A stretch of DNA of 64,000 nucleotides from Paragordius varius. Its lineage: Eukaryota > Nematomorpha. Shown in pieces: positions 10,336 through 24,560 of the stretch. The translations under genes were made by a program, and so were the position numbers. The stretch is from contig OZ176056.1 in assembly GCA_964247055.1 (NCBI GenBank), positions 1,612,001-1,676,000 on the forward strand, written 5' to 3'. Under the pieces are notes generated by a model that ran no database searches, was not told the origin of the DNA, and saw only the letters and a program-made list of their open reading frames with translations. How positions within the stretch are numbered: the stretch's first letter is position 1; each line of letters starts with the position of its first letter.

Positions 10336-12998
10336 TGTATCCTTTATTTTATCAAAATTTTTTTCTTTAAATGGGTATAAATATTTGTTAAAGAATGAAA
10401 AAAACAAGAGCTCTATGTTAATTCTTATATTTTTTTGATGAATATGATATACTGTTAATATCATAGAGCTCTAGTTTTTTTCCATTCTTTGACAAATATT
10501 TATACCCATTTAACGAAAGAAAATAAATTTTTGATAAAATAAAGGATTCATGAGTGTATATATATAATATCTTTAAAATTGTTTAATTCAAAAAACTAAT
10601 AAAAATAAATTTCTGAAAAAATATCCAAATTATATACTCATTTACCAGGAAATTTGTAGGGACATGTAAGGATATATTTGGGTAATCGAAATTCGCAAGG
10701 ATTCCCTAGTTTTAGCCTAGAAACGATGGTATCCAACGATTGTAACCATTCTTCATTAACTATATTAATTATAAAATTATCAAAAAAAGTATATCATAAA
10801 AAAGTTAAAAATTAATTTTTAAACAAAAAATTAAATAATGAAAAAATTAAAATGAACATCTAATAATATGGAGAGTCTGATATCTAACATTTGAAATAGC
10901 AAATTAAAACTACCTTAAACACTAAAAAAAGGTTCGAAATAAAGTTAATGTTATAATTAAACAATTAATAACAAAAATATCTAACATTTTACAAACTGAA
11001 ATAAAAATAATAATATTTATGAAAATGTCTAAATTAATCAGATCTTAAAAAACGTAAAAAAACCTAAATTTTCAGATATTAACGGCGTTTTAGAGTCTTG
11101 ATTTTGGCAATTAGGATATTTTTCTTTTTCCCTTGTTAAACCAAGCGTATAATTTATATATCGCGGAAATTTTTCAATGCAATACTTTGCATTTGAATTC
11201 CAACCTTCACTTTGTTCTACAATGGTTTCATAGCTCATTAATTTTAAAGGTTTATTTTCGAAATTTTTTGAAATCATGTTAGTTTTATGGATATTTTGGT
11301 AAAATTCCAATTGGGAATCAACATTAATTTTAGGCGAAATTTCGTTTTTTGCAGTTTTTTCTAAATTCTTATGGCTATTTTCTTGAGTACTTGTATTTAA
11401 TTCTGTAATATTAATCGGGGTATGATTTTTCGATGTAAACCCAAGGTTATTTTGACAATTATTATTTATATTGTTATGATTTACATTTTCATTTTTTGGA
11501 CTTTGGATTTGACTATGTAGTAAGTTTGAAGTTTTACGTAAAATTCTACGTTTTGCATAAGACATATCTGTAGGGGTCTGATGATTTAATATTCGTTTTC
11601 TTGAGATTTTTTCAGGATTTTTATAAAAATTATTATTAGTTATATTTTTAGTATTATTTTGGCTTTTGGAAATATTTGGATCCAATTTTAAGGTTTCTAC
11701 GGTTGTGTCTGTATTGTTTGGTACTATATCTAAAAATATTTTTTTGGTAATTTAACAAATTTTTCGATTAAATTAGATAAAAATTTATAGGTAATATTAA
11801 TTAAACCCTATATATTTTTTCAAAAAAATTTAATGATAAATATTTAATTATTTATATTTTTAAAAATTTAGTTATAAGATACATTAAAAGTATAAAAAAA
11901 TTACTGTATATCCGACTATTATTGTTGTTTGATAATGATATATTCTGTTCAGGGTTTGGGTGACATTTTGATTGCTTAAGTGTAGATTGCATTTTTAAAT
12001 TGGTATCCAAATACTTTAATATAACCTTTTTTCGGAAATTAAATAAAATGTTTAGTATAAAATTTTAAGAATATGTAATATGTTATGAATGTAATCTTGA
12101 AATTATAAACCTAAAAATGGTTTAAAACAATGTGTAATAGTTTTTTAAATTCAAGAGAATTTTTAAAAAAGTATATTAATAGTGAGAATATTTTGAAATA
12201 GATTGTCATAAATAATTTTTTAAAAATAAATTTTAGAAAATTATAAAAAGATTATATATTTTAAATACTTCTTTGGCTTTGCATTTGTGGCAAACCCAAT
12301 TTCCTAGAGGTACGGTGTTTTCATTGAATGGCGGATCACTATAAATATATATATAATAAAAAAGCCCTAATTTTTATATTTTAATAGAACACAAACATTT
12401 ATATCAAGTTTAGAAAAACAAATAAAACAACATTTATTTACATGTTTTGAACTATAAAACAGAGAGGTACAAAATATGGCGACGCATAAAAAGCTTACTC
12501 AATTCATAATGAAGTATGAAATATAATTAAATTGTAAAATTTTAATATTTTTGATAAGATATTTTAAACAAAAATTACATTTATGACCTGCGTTGTAAAA
12601 ATTTTGTGCAGTTTTAACTTATGTATTAACTTTGTAACAATCACACTGCCCTTAAATTAAATTAAATAACGATTTTTAGAGTTCAATACTAAAACTTTCA
12701 ATTATTAAACATCATACCAGCATTGTAAATGAAATGAAACTGGACATTTATCGCAGCAAATAAGCTCTCCACCCTCCAAACAACTATCACAATATTCATG
12801 ATTATTGGATTTTGCTTTTTTATTGTTTGACAACAAAATTTTTGGGGTATTTAATTCGGGTGTATAATTTGGTGGTGTAATGAGCCTTTGTATTTCCTAA
12901 AAAAACAAAATAAAACTATCGAAAACCTCCATAATATATCCACTATTTTCCAAATCATATACTACTTTGCCATTTGTATGATTCCCATTAAAATCCAT
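6193..12998 (-). CDS. PHF12: PHD finger protein 12 (Pf1)-like Sin3/MRG15 adaptor
   Basis: PHF12 links MRG15-bound chromatin to the Sin3-HDAC corepressor. Eleven exons (minus): 12998-12927, 12896-12718, 12338-12269, ~12025-11905, 11729-11064, 10759-10646, 9724-9273, 8552-8374, 7904-7769, 7295-6933 and 6471-6193; about 872 residues. Visible: N-terminal [10 protein letters not shown] as in animal PHF12; PHD1 (residues ~60-105, [16 protein letters not shown]...HLQC...WVCHKC); an Asn-rich linker; an MRG-binding segment with the FxLP motif as FRLP (exon 6); a second Asn/Lys-rich linker; PHD2 (CFVC...[15 protein letters not shown]...WICPNH); then KRRHPP and a C-terminal end at the region matching human WLCSVVALQCSILKH. 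The FHA-like C-terminus of the long human form is absent. Exon 4's acceptor is uncertain (12025 or 12013); the other junctions keep phase. Confidence 0.88.
6512..6786. mobile_element. TA-flanked MITE of the CAGTAAAAATTGAAATTATAC family
   Basis: The element lies in the last PHF12 intron. It starts CAGTAAAATTAAAATTATCC and ends ATAATTTCAATTTTTACTG with TA on both sides. Subterminal GACAAAACGTAAAAA and AAAGATAAATA are mirrored at the right end. Length 275 bp, no coding. TA target and CAG...CTG ends fit Tc1/mariner-type non-autonomous elements. More than a dozen relatives occur in this window. Confidence 0.82.
9162..9203. repeat. AT dinucleotide microsatellite
   Basis: About 21 uninterrupted AT units inside the PHF12 intron between the exons at 9273 and 8552. 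Comparable AT tracts lie at 10303-10332, 45114-45165, 46644-46684, 46864-46888 and 60677-60702. Confidence 0.95.
10341..10547. repeat. Near-perfect 207-bp foldback in PHF12 intron
   Basis: Two arms of about 80 bp with few mismatches: CCTTTATTTTATCAAAA...AAATGGGTATAAATATTTGT...GAGCTCTA on the left is mirrored by TAGAGCTC...ACAAATATTTATACCCATTT...TTGATAAAATAAAGG on the right, around a ~45-bp loop. An AT microsatellite abuts its left side. It is probably a young MITE of a family not seen elsewhere here; the transcript would form a long hairpin. Confidence 0.8.
12897..12926 (-). other. 30-bp ultrashort intron 1 of PHF12-like gene
   Basis: Minus strand GTTTTCGATAG...TTTTTAG, exactly 30 nt, between IMEE and IQRL codons. 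Removing it joins [10 protein letters not shown] to EIQRLITPP, which matches the uninterrupted vertebrate N-terminus ([20 protein letters not shown]). If kept it would end in an in-frame TAG. Confidence 0.85.
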
Positions 12999-14678
12999 TT
13001 CCTCAACACAAAATATAAAATTGCGGTTCAAATTTTTAGAGTGTGCGCTTTTGATACAACATGGATAAAAACAAATGATCGTTTTAAATAATTCTGTTTC
13101 TTGTATTTACAAATATGTTTTTAAAGGAATAATATGTTCCTTATACGCATTCTGCACTTTAAACAAATATATAATGTAGGATCTGAGAGAATGTATCAAG
13201 ATTTTATGATGCTCCTATCGTAGCGGCTCACAATTTACAAAAATATTTCCCGTTTTATCTATAATATAGAATTGCATATCGCTATTTTTAAAGCTCAGCA
13301 TATTTATTACTTTACAAAGAGGTTTATGAACGCCAATTATTTATTGAATGTTTTAATTATATATTAAAGCAAATTTTTTGTTTCATTCCCGCTGTCTCCT
13401 AAGAATGTAATGTTATACATAATATTTCTTCAGTTTGTTTTCGCTTTAGAACGCAATCTCACTAATTGAGTTCTTTGAAAGCCAACAAATCTAAAATATA
13501 AGACTTTGGAGATTCATTCAAAAATAGTAGAATTAAAAAAATAACATGCAATAAATTTTCCGTTTCTAAGATTTTGAGTTAAGAAAAACTTTCATAAATC
13601 TCTTTTAGGCCCTAAAATCAAAAGTACATGAGAATGATACAATTTTCTAATATATTACCAAAATTTTTGCGCAAAGAAATATCCTTGGGTGTAAAGTGGG
13701 GTCGACTTAAAAACAGAAATGCCAAATCAAAATGAGTGCTTAAATATTATCGCTCCATTAAACTTATTGGGACGACATGTTTTCTGGAAAATTGATTCGC
13801 CAACATTTAACATTTTATATAATATCCATACAATGGATATAGTTAGATCAAAAGATAATAAAAAATTATGTAAAAGTCTTTACTGAAAAAATAATGGCTT
13901 TATATTGTGAAAACTCTCCGTATATTTTTAAAATTTATGGAATAAATAAATTTATTATAAATTTGCGGGAAGAGGTGATATATATCGTGAGAATATGATA
14001 ATATAATTATTATATGTATAAATATTCATAAAATACAATAAATATATTTAAAATCAATCATCAAGAACTTTTAGATTACCAAAAAATTTACTTATTTGAA
14101 TATTGGGTAAAATATTTAATGGTGTTTGACTAATTCTGTGAAAAATATGGTCCATCCGTGTATTTAAACATTGGTGAATAATTTTGGCATTTAACAAAGA
14201 AAAATAGACTCACAAAATTAAAGTGTATATATATATAATGGCGATCAAACTTTGAATTTTGAAAAAAAATACCAATAGTTTAAAAAATTATTATAAAATT
14301 TACATCAATACGATTTATTACATATATGAATGGGGTGTGGTATGCATTTGTTTCAAATTATGTCTAAATTAATCAATTCAGTAAATATTAAAATTTAGAA
14401 AATAATACGAAAAAAAGGTGAAAAACACAAATAGTTTTGTATAAAGAAAATCATATTTTTAAACAATACTCTTTTATATAACCAATAAGTTTACAATTAT
14501 GTAATATAAAATTGAATGTGCTACCAAAAAATCAAGGTTGAAATATGGTTTTTTTAAACCAAAATATATGAGTTATGTCTTGTCATACACTCTCTTACAA
14601 CAAAAAAAGGGGAAAATACATATTTATGAAAAAATTTTCTTCTCTAAAAAAATCGAAAAAAAAGAAAATCAAAGGAAT
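12999..14678. other. Intergenic between PHF12 start and RAB14 stop
   Basis: Nearly 1.7 kb of AT-rich sequence upstream of PHF12 and downstream of RAB14. Only fragments resembling decayed MITE interiors were noticed (for example near 14470-14600). No convincing gene, promoter motif or RNA was seen. Confidence 0.5.
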
Positions 14679-18198
<3,520 letters not shown>

Positions 18199-18439
18199 TT
18201 ATTTTCTATCATTATCAACTTTATTATTTTGGAAGATACATTTTAAGGTAGTTTAAAGTTTTGGCAATAAAATTACTTTTAAGATATTTTAATATAATTA
18301 TTAAACATTTATAAATAAACAATTTAATTTTAGTTTTGTAATTCCACCCTAAAATAAAAATTTTAAATGCACACCGCTTCCAAATTGGGGGATATATTCT
18401 AATAGGATGTAGCAGAATTATCATAGTGATTTGCCCTTA

Positions 18440-21270
18440 GGTGTGACATAATAAGGTTCACTTTTGTGGAAAGTGCATATCAGAAAATGGCTAAATTTGG
18501 CTACATATTTTTAAAAAATTTTTGGTATTGCTTCATTCAAAAAAATATTACAAAAGAAACTACCTAAAACAAGCAAATATATTTTTTGATATATTTTATT
18601 TTTAGATGTGGGCGCTCTTCTAAAAATTCATTACCTTAAGTTTTTCTATTGGAACTATTTGAAATTAAAAAGTATTTACGGTTAAAAATATGCATTCAAA
18701 AAATATTTTCTAAAATGTTAATTTGTAAAAAATGAAATGCTAAAATGGTGTTTTTTAAACAAACGCAAAATTGCCGGAATTGTGAGATAAAATTTATTAA
18801 TAAATGCTAAATCAACAAAAAAATATTCTGAAGCATACTTTTTACAAAAATTTTATTTTAGCATTTTTTGTTGAAGCCTACTTAGTTCCATTTTTAGGAT
18901 GATAACGGTATAAAAACGCTTTTAGTATTATAAAAACACTTTTAGCATTATAAAAACACTTTTTCTATATAATTCGATGGTGAACATTTCCATCGCTATA
19001 GAATTTTAATTTAAAAAATAAGGCTCTTTGACTTTCAAATATTTGGTGAATTTATTAAAAAACACAATCTATATACATAAATATAAGGAAGAACGAATAT
19101 TTTAATCAACAATCTTGGGTAATAGAAACGTTCAGATTTAAATTATATAATAATGCCTAAAAATAGGATATATTTTAACAAATTTTGCTAAAATTAAATC
19201 AAAGTATGTCAAAATTTAATATCTAAAAAAATTTCGCGCAATACCGGAATTTTTGTGTTATTTAAAAAAACAGGCCATTTTATAAGAGCAAAAAATATGG
19301 GACTTTCGGAGCCCATATCTTGATATTAGCATATTATAAAAATATTTCTTTGCTTTTTATAAGTAGTTTATGTGTTCTATTGTTTTTGATAGGAAGAATT
19401 ATTACATAATGCTCATATTTTGCCATTTTCTGATATGGAGCACTTACCATAAACGTTTAAATAACTTTATGTAAAGGCCAAAACCAAAAGAATTATTATG
19501 CTGATACATTTCCTATCTGAATATAATATTTCGATTTATTTTTTGGGGTACCATGTATCAACCAATATTCAAAAATTAATAATTTTGCCATATGATTCAT
19601 TGTATCTTAATATATGATTGTAATTTTTTTTATATGCCAGTGTATCGATTTAGTAAATAATCCGGTATTTTTTACGGCAAAATTTTGAGGTTTTCCTATT
19701 TCAATTTTATTATAAATTTGCGAATAATAATATTTACCAATTTCGATGGTTAGTTATTATTAGCTATCAATAAAATATTTTTTTAATAAATTATTGTTTA
19801 TGGAGTGCTTGGTAAAAAAAGAAGTTTAAAACCCTACCCATATTACCTTACACATGGCATAAAAAATATCCTGGTGATATCTTAAAGCTTTTTTATAACG
19901 TTTCCATCGTGTCTCAAAATAGTATGAAGTGCTTCAAAATTCTATGAATTATTTTTTTAAAATGTTTGCATTACAAATATTTTGATGTTATATTTAGCAT
20001 ATATGTAAAATCTTTATGGCGCAATCTCGGCATTTTTGTGTTTGTTTTAAGGAGCCCAGTTTAAAAGGGCGATAACATTTGGAACTTTAGGAGTCCACAT
20101 CTAAAAACTTAAATTTTATAATATTATTGTTTTTCTTTTTAAAAGTGAATTACATTTATTTGAATGATTTATTTGCTTCATGTTTTTTATAAAATGTGTG
20201 CAAATCTTGCCATTTTCTGATATGAATCACTTACCACAAAAGTAAAAATTACATTATTTAATTACTTGTAAAGATAAAACCAAAAGCACCATGATAATCC
20301 GGATACATGTTTCTATCAGAATTTATATATATTCATCAGCATAATTTACGATACCCAAATTTGGACGCACTATTATTTTATAATATTTGTTATGATAAAA
20401 AAGATGGTTTTACATAACAGCTTGGCAAGAATTAAACTATTTTTTTAACTATTTTAAAGCATAGTAAAATCCATCGTAAAAATATCGATAAAAATTATTG
20501 GCTTTTGTAGCCAATATCAATGTAAAATACTATATTTATCCGTAGTTTTCAATTTTTAATTAAACTTATACTTAATTTATGGCAAAATTTTGTTGAAATG
20601 TAATTCATACAATTGTGAGGCATAAAGGAAACGGTATAAAAACAATTTAGCAAAATATGATGATACTGAACATTTCTCTAATCCCAGAGTTTTAATTTAA
20701 AGGTTAGTTTTCTTTTAAATCTGGATTTTTTAAAAAGAATCAACGTGATTAACGAGGTGATAGATATATTCAGAATCATTAAATTATATATCAAAGATAT
20801 TAACATCTATTGCATTTTTATACCGTTTCCATCATGCCTGGAAATCATATGAAGTACGATTTAACATAACATCTACTGCGTTTTTATACCGTTTCCATCA
20901 TGCCTGGAAATCATGTGAAGTACGCTTAAAGAAAACTAAAAATTAAATTTTTGACAGATGCATATATATTTTAAAAATAGTTTTTTAAATTTAATATGTA
21001 GAAGTTTTTATGGTGCGTTTTTGACATGTTTGCACTTATTTTATGGAGGCCATTTTTGAAGGCCAAACACATTTAAAACTTTGAGAGCCCACATCTAAAA
21101 ATAAGAATTTTATAAAAAAATATTTTTTTGCTTTTTATTCGTAGTTTATAATATATTTTAGTGATATTTTTTGAAATGAAGTTAGCTTTGATCAAAATAA
21201 TTTATTTTAAAATCTTGCGCAAATCTTACCATTTTCTCATATGGATGAGTTATGTTACCACAAAAGTGTG
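18440..21270. repeat. Decayed tandem and inverted repeat block
   Basis: At least three direct relatives of one unit can be followed. Anchors are GAGCCCATATCT or GAGCCCACATCTAAAAA at ~19308, ~20090 and ~21088, and CCATTTTCTGATATG at ~19425, ~20209 and ~21229 (last one altered). An inverted relative occupies 18458-18640 (ATATCAGAAAATGG, TAGATGTGGGC). Internal ACCGTTTCCATCATGCC-like motifs recur near 19900, 20835 and 20900. Spacing is uneven (~780 and ~1020 bp). No open frame, so it may be remains of a larger non-autonomous element. The flanks, 18169-18439 and 21271-22000, show nothing else. Confidence 0.6.
20801..20932. repeat. 66-bp tandem duplication
   Basis: TAACATCTATTGC... at 20801 is repeated from 20867 as TAACATCTACTGC..., and both carry TTTTTATACCGTTTCCATC and ATGCCTGGAAATCAT. 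Only a handful of differences, so this is recent compared with the surrounding repeat block. Confidence 0.85.
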
Positions 21271-22000
21271 AAAAGCCTAAAAGGGCCGAAACTAATAGCA
21301 ATAATCATGAGACTTGAAATATACATATATTTCTTCAAAATATTTTATTAACACTGTGTATATTCAAGCCAAAGATTCGCCATATTAGTTTAGCCTTTTT
21401 TAAAGAAAAGGGGAATAATATTTTTTGAGCCATTTTGAGTGATAATATAATTTTAACATGAACGCATACCTTAATGATTTCTTATCGGTTTTTAAAATTA
21501 ATTCGTTTATAGTATTTTTATCATATTTTATTTAAATTAATTATTAATATTGATGGATTTATCAAAAAAAAGTGTGGGGCCCACCGGATTTTTAAGTTGA
21601 TGTGCGACATGACTGGTAATCTAAAAGCACAAAATTAAAAATAATTGGCAAACTACACTAATTATTATTTAAATTAGGGAGGATTTCCCGATTATTATAA
21701 ATTAAATTCGTTTACGAATTTTATGTGTGACAAAGATAATATATGCAAAAATTATGTTAATTTAACTAATTTGGCTTATCAATGGTTTAATTGATAAATG
21801 CCAAATGATTAATTCGGTATTTAAATTAATTTGATCATTATAATATTAAAAAACGAGTTAATTTTCATAATATATTAGGTATCCAACATACATTAATGCC
21901 AAAAAGTTTTGAATTAATTAAATTTTTATGTCTATATTGTGGGTGGTATATAAAGGTAGGTTAGCTTACAAAATTTAAAAAAATTTTTTTAATTCCTATT

Positions 22001-22897
22001 ATGAAAACCCTCTACGGAATTTTATTGGTAATATTTTAAATATTAAATCAAACCAATGGAATATTCAGTTATACAGTATGAATGAATATATATTGTTAGA
22101 ATATTAATTATTGCCAAATAGTATATGCAGCAAATTATTGGATAATAATAATAAAAAGTGAAAAAAATAACTATAAGCCAATAATACTGCCCTTTGTTGT
22201 CTATGCTATTTGGAAATAATTAATTATTTCCTAGCAATATATACTTACTCATACTGTATATAAGCCACTTAGAGTACTTTAATTTTAATAATTCCAGATT
22301 TTTTGTCAGCATCAAACGTTTGTAATTTTATAAGAAGGGATGGGTCAAACCAAAGAGAATTTTATAAAAGTGTTGCAAGATGTTTTTTATTTGAAACACT
22401 GTTGAAATGTAATCACACAAGCCAACGTATATAAATCAATCTCCTTCATTTTATTTAATTTTCGATAATAATTTCGAGCAAAATTTTATCAAGAAATAGT
22501 TTTTATGGATTAGTTTATAACACGAAAAAATAAAACTCGTCTGCTCAGGATGGACAGTGATGTATATGCATGTATGCTAAAACGAACATATCTAATGTCT
22601 GGAAAGAAAGTTCCTTGAAAAAAAATATATTAAAACATTCTAATAAATAACTTTTATGTATATGTGATGTAGACTATCGTAGCTGTATTGTGTGTTTCAA
22701 TGATGTTTGGAGGAAACACAGTGGAATGCGAAGAGGAAAGGCATTATTACAGGCATGGCGGATACCATGGTGATAGATATCACCATGGGGGATATCATGG
22801 AGGTTATCCTTATAGAGGAGGTTATTATGGACACGGCTATGGGCACGGTTATGGACACGGCTATGGTCACGGACATGGACATTGGAGACATGGATAA
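22001..22897 (+). CDS. Small secreted Gly/His/Tyr-rich peptide precursor
   Basis: Two exons: 22001-22027 (MKTLYGILL) and 22673-22897, joined in phase 0, give 83 residues. The joined N-terminus (MKTLYGILLTIVAVLCVSMM) is a clear signal peptide that only forms after splicing, which supports the intron. After an acidic spacer (VECEEE) the mature part is almost entirely Gly, His, Tyr and Arg, with YHGG and GHGYGHGYGH runs. Such peptides occur in animals as antimicrobial, cuticle or adhesive proteins and can bind metal through His. No specific family is recognised. The 3' repeats are in a GGNTAT-like DNA repeat, so length may vary between individuals. The intron carries a MITE. Confidence 0.78.
22074..22256. 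mobile_element. TA-flanked MITE of the TATTGCCAAATAG family, copy 1
   Basis: CAGTATGAATGAATATATATTG at the left is mirrored at the right (CAATATATACTTACTCATACTG), each flanked by TA. The subterminal ATTATTGCCAAATAG pairs with CTATTTGGAAATAAT. 183 bp, inside the intron of the Gly/His-rich peptide gene. Relatives lie at ~37450-37600 and ~42190-42405. Confidence 0.8.
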
Positions 22898-23325
22898 TTT
22901 TTTTTAAAACAATTTAGTTAAATATTTATGAAAAATGCCATTAAAGCACACATACTTAATAAATTGAACTAAAGATTTAAATAAATAATTTATGAAATAT
23001 CGATTAGGATATAATTTGTGAAGGATTGTGTATATTTAATTCATGCAATATAGACATTTGAGATATTGATAATTTGATTTCAACAAATTTAAGTATTTGT
23101 ATAAGATTATCATGATTATATTAATATATTAAGTCATGTGGGTATTGACGGGTGCGTTTTTTCTATTGCCGAATTTACAAATTCTATTAAATATTATTAT
23201 AGAAATAAAAAAGTAGTTATGCATAAAAAATTTATAAGGTATATATAAAACCCATGAATCTATATATATACATGGGTTATTCAAAAACATGCACACTAAA
23301 TAATCGTTATATGATACTGTATTTT
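22898..23325. other. Intergenic, nothing recognised
   Basis: AT-rich 3' flank of the secreted peptide gene, with an AATAAA-like context near 22979. No other feature seen. Confidence 0.5.
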
Positions 23326-23329
23326 TAGG

Positions 23330-24560
23330 GCATCGGCTAAAAAAAACGCCTGACCTTAATTTTTACTTAGGTACGTGTAATATCCCAATTTTAATGAACT
23401 CTATGGCTTCATAAATATTTTGTAAATCAGCTCTAAAACAACGCAATTTCTATATAGTGGCGCATTTTTTGGCGGGTAGTTCCTTACCCAGGGGCAGGTA
23501 TAAAAAAGCGTTGGACAAAATTTTTGCCCTTATATGGGGAAAATCTAGAATTATCATGTTCATATGTTTCTATAAATTCTAGGAAATATTGCTTCAAACT
23601 AAAAATTGTTCTATGGCGGCGCATTTTCATGGCGTAAACTTTACTTAGCGAATCATTAAAATAACCCCCTATACTAAATTATTTGTTTTTTAAGGGGTAA
23701 TAAATATTTTAGGCCCTTATACTCACATCATAGGTTTTCTGAAATTTGGCTCCAACGGCATGCTGTATCGATAGGTTGACGCAGTTTTACGCGAGTAGCC
23801 CCATAACCAGGGGCGATTAAAGTTTTTCTTCAATTCGGGTAATACCCGGAATCATGATTGATTCCATATGCACTCATTAGTTTTTGGAAAAATTGCCTTA
23901 GAACTGAATAATAATTCTATGGTGGCGCATTTTTCAGGGCAAGAAGGGCCTAATTAACGGCTAATTTTAAACCACACACATTTTTGCCTTATTAGGGGTA
24001 ATTTTTAAGTACCTATTGAACTCATATGGCCTGATAGGTATTCTGAAATTTAACCCGAAAGGCACTCTTTTTCAATATGATGGGGTAGTTTTTAGCGGTT
24101 ATCTGTTTTCCCGGCAGCCAATATAAAAAACGCATGACTAAAATTTTTGCCTTTTAACATGGAATACCTGGAATCCTTATTGAATTTTTACGGCATACCT
24201 TGGCGAAAAAAAGATCGTATGATTCTTGAAAAATGGCATTTTACGGTGGGAGCGGGTAAAAGGGAGCCGATTATGTTCGGCGCAATCGGAAATAGTAAAA
24301 AAAATCATATTAGAATTCGAATGGTTTAATACGTTTTCCGGAAAATTGTCTCAAAGACACGATTTTTTCAAAAAAAACCGTTTTTTACACGGAGTGTGCT
24401 CGAACTGGGGGGCCTAATTAAAAAAAAGTGCGAAGTCATTGTCGCGGCATTCATTAATGATTATATTTTTCCACCTTTGGATTTAAATGGGTCTAACGGT
24501 TTTCCGAAAGAGATAATAAAGCCAGCATTTTCCTGTTTTTATAAATATATAGATTAAAAG
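23330..24560. repeat. GC-richer diverged tandem repeat element, copy 1
   Basis: A unit of roughly 160-175 bp recurs about six times with heavy divergence. Its landmarks in order are: CGCTTGACNAAAATTTTTGCC, GGGNAATACCNGGAATC, CTCATATGGCCTGATAGGTTTTCTGAAATTTGGC, GGCATGCTGTATCGATATGATGGCGCAG and GGCGGGTAGCCCCTTACCCAGGGGC (landmarks are written as an approximate consensus). The block ends with GGGAGCCGATTATGTTCGGCGCAATCG and AAGCCAGCATTTTCC...TATAAATATATAGATT. The same ending closes the block at 37690-38455, so this is a dispersed element rather than a local satellite. Open frames inside are not credible. Confidence 0.7.

Noticed and set aside
24147-24417. Two overlapping plus-strand frames
   Set aside because: They lie in the diverged tandem element and are not kept in its other copy at 37690-38455.
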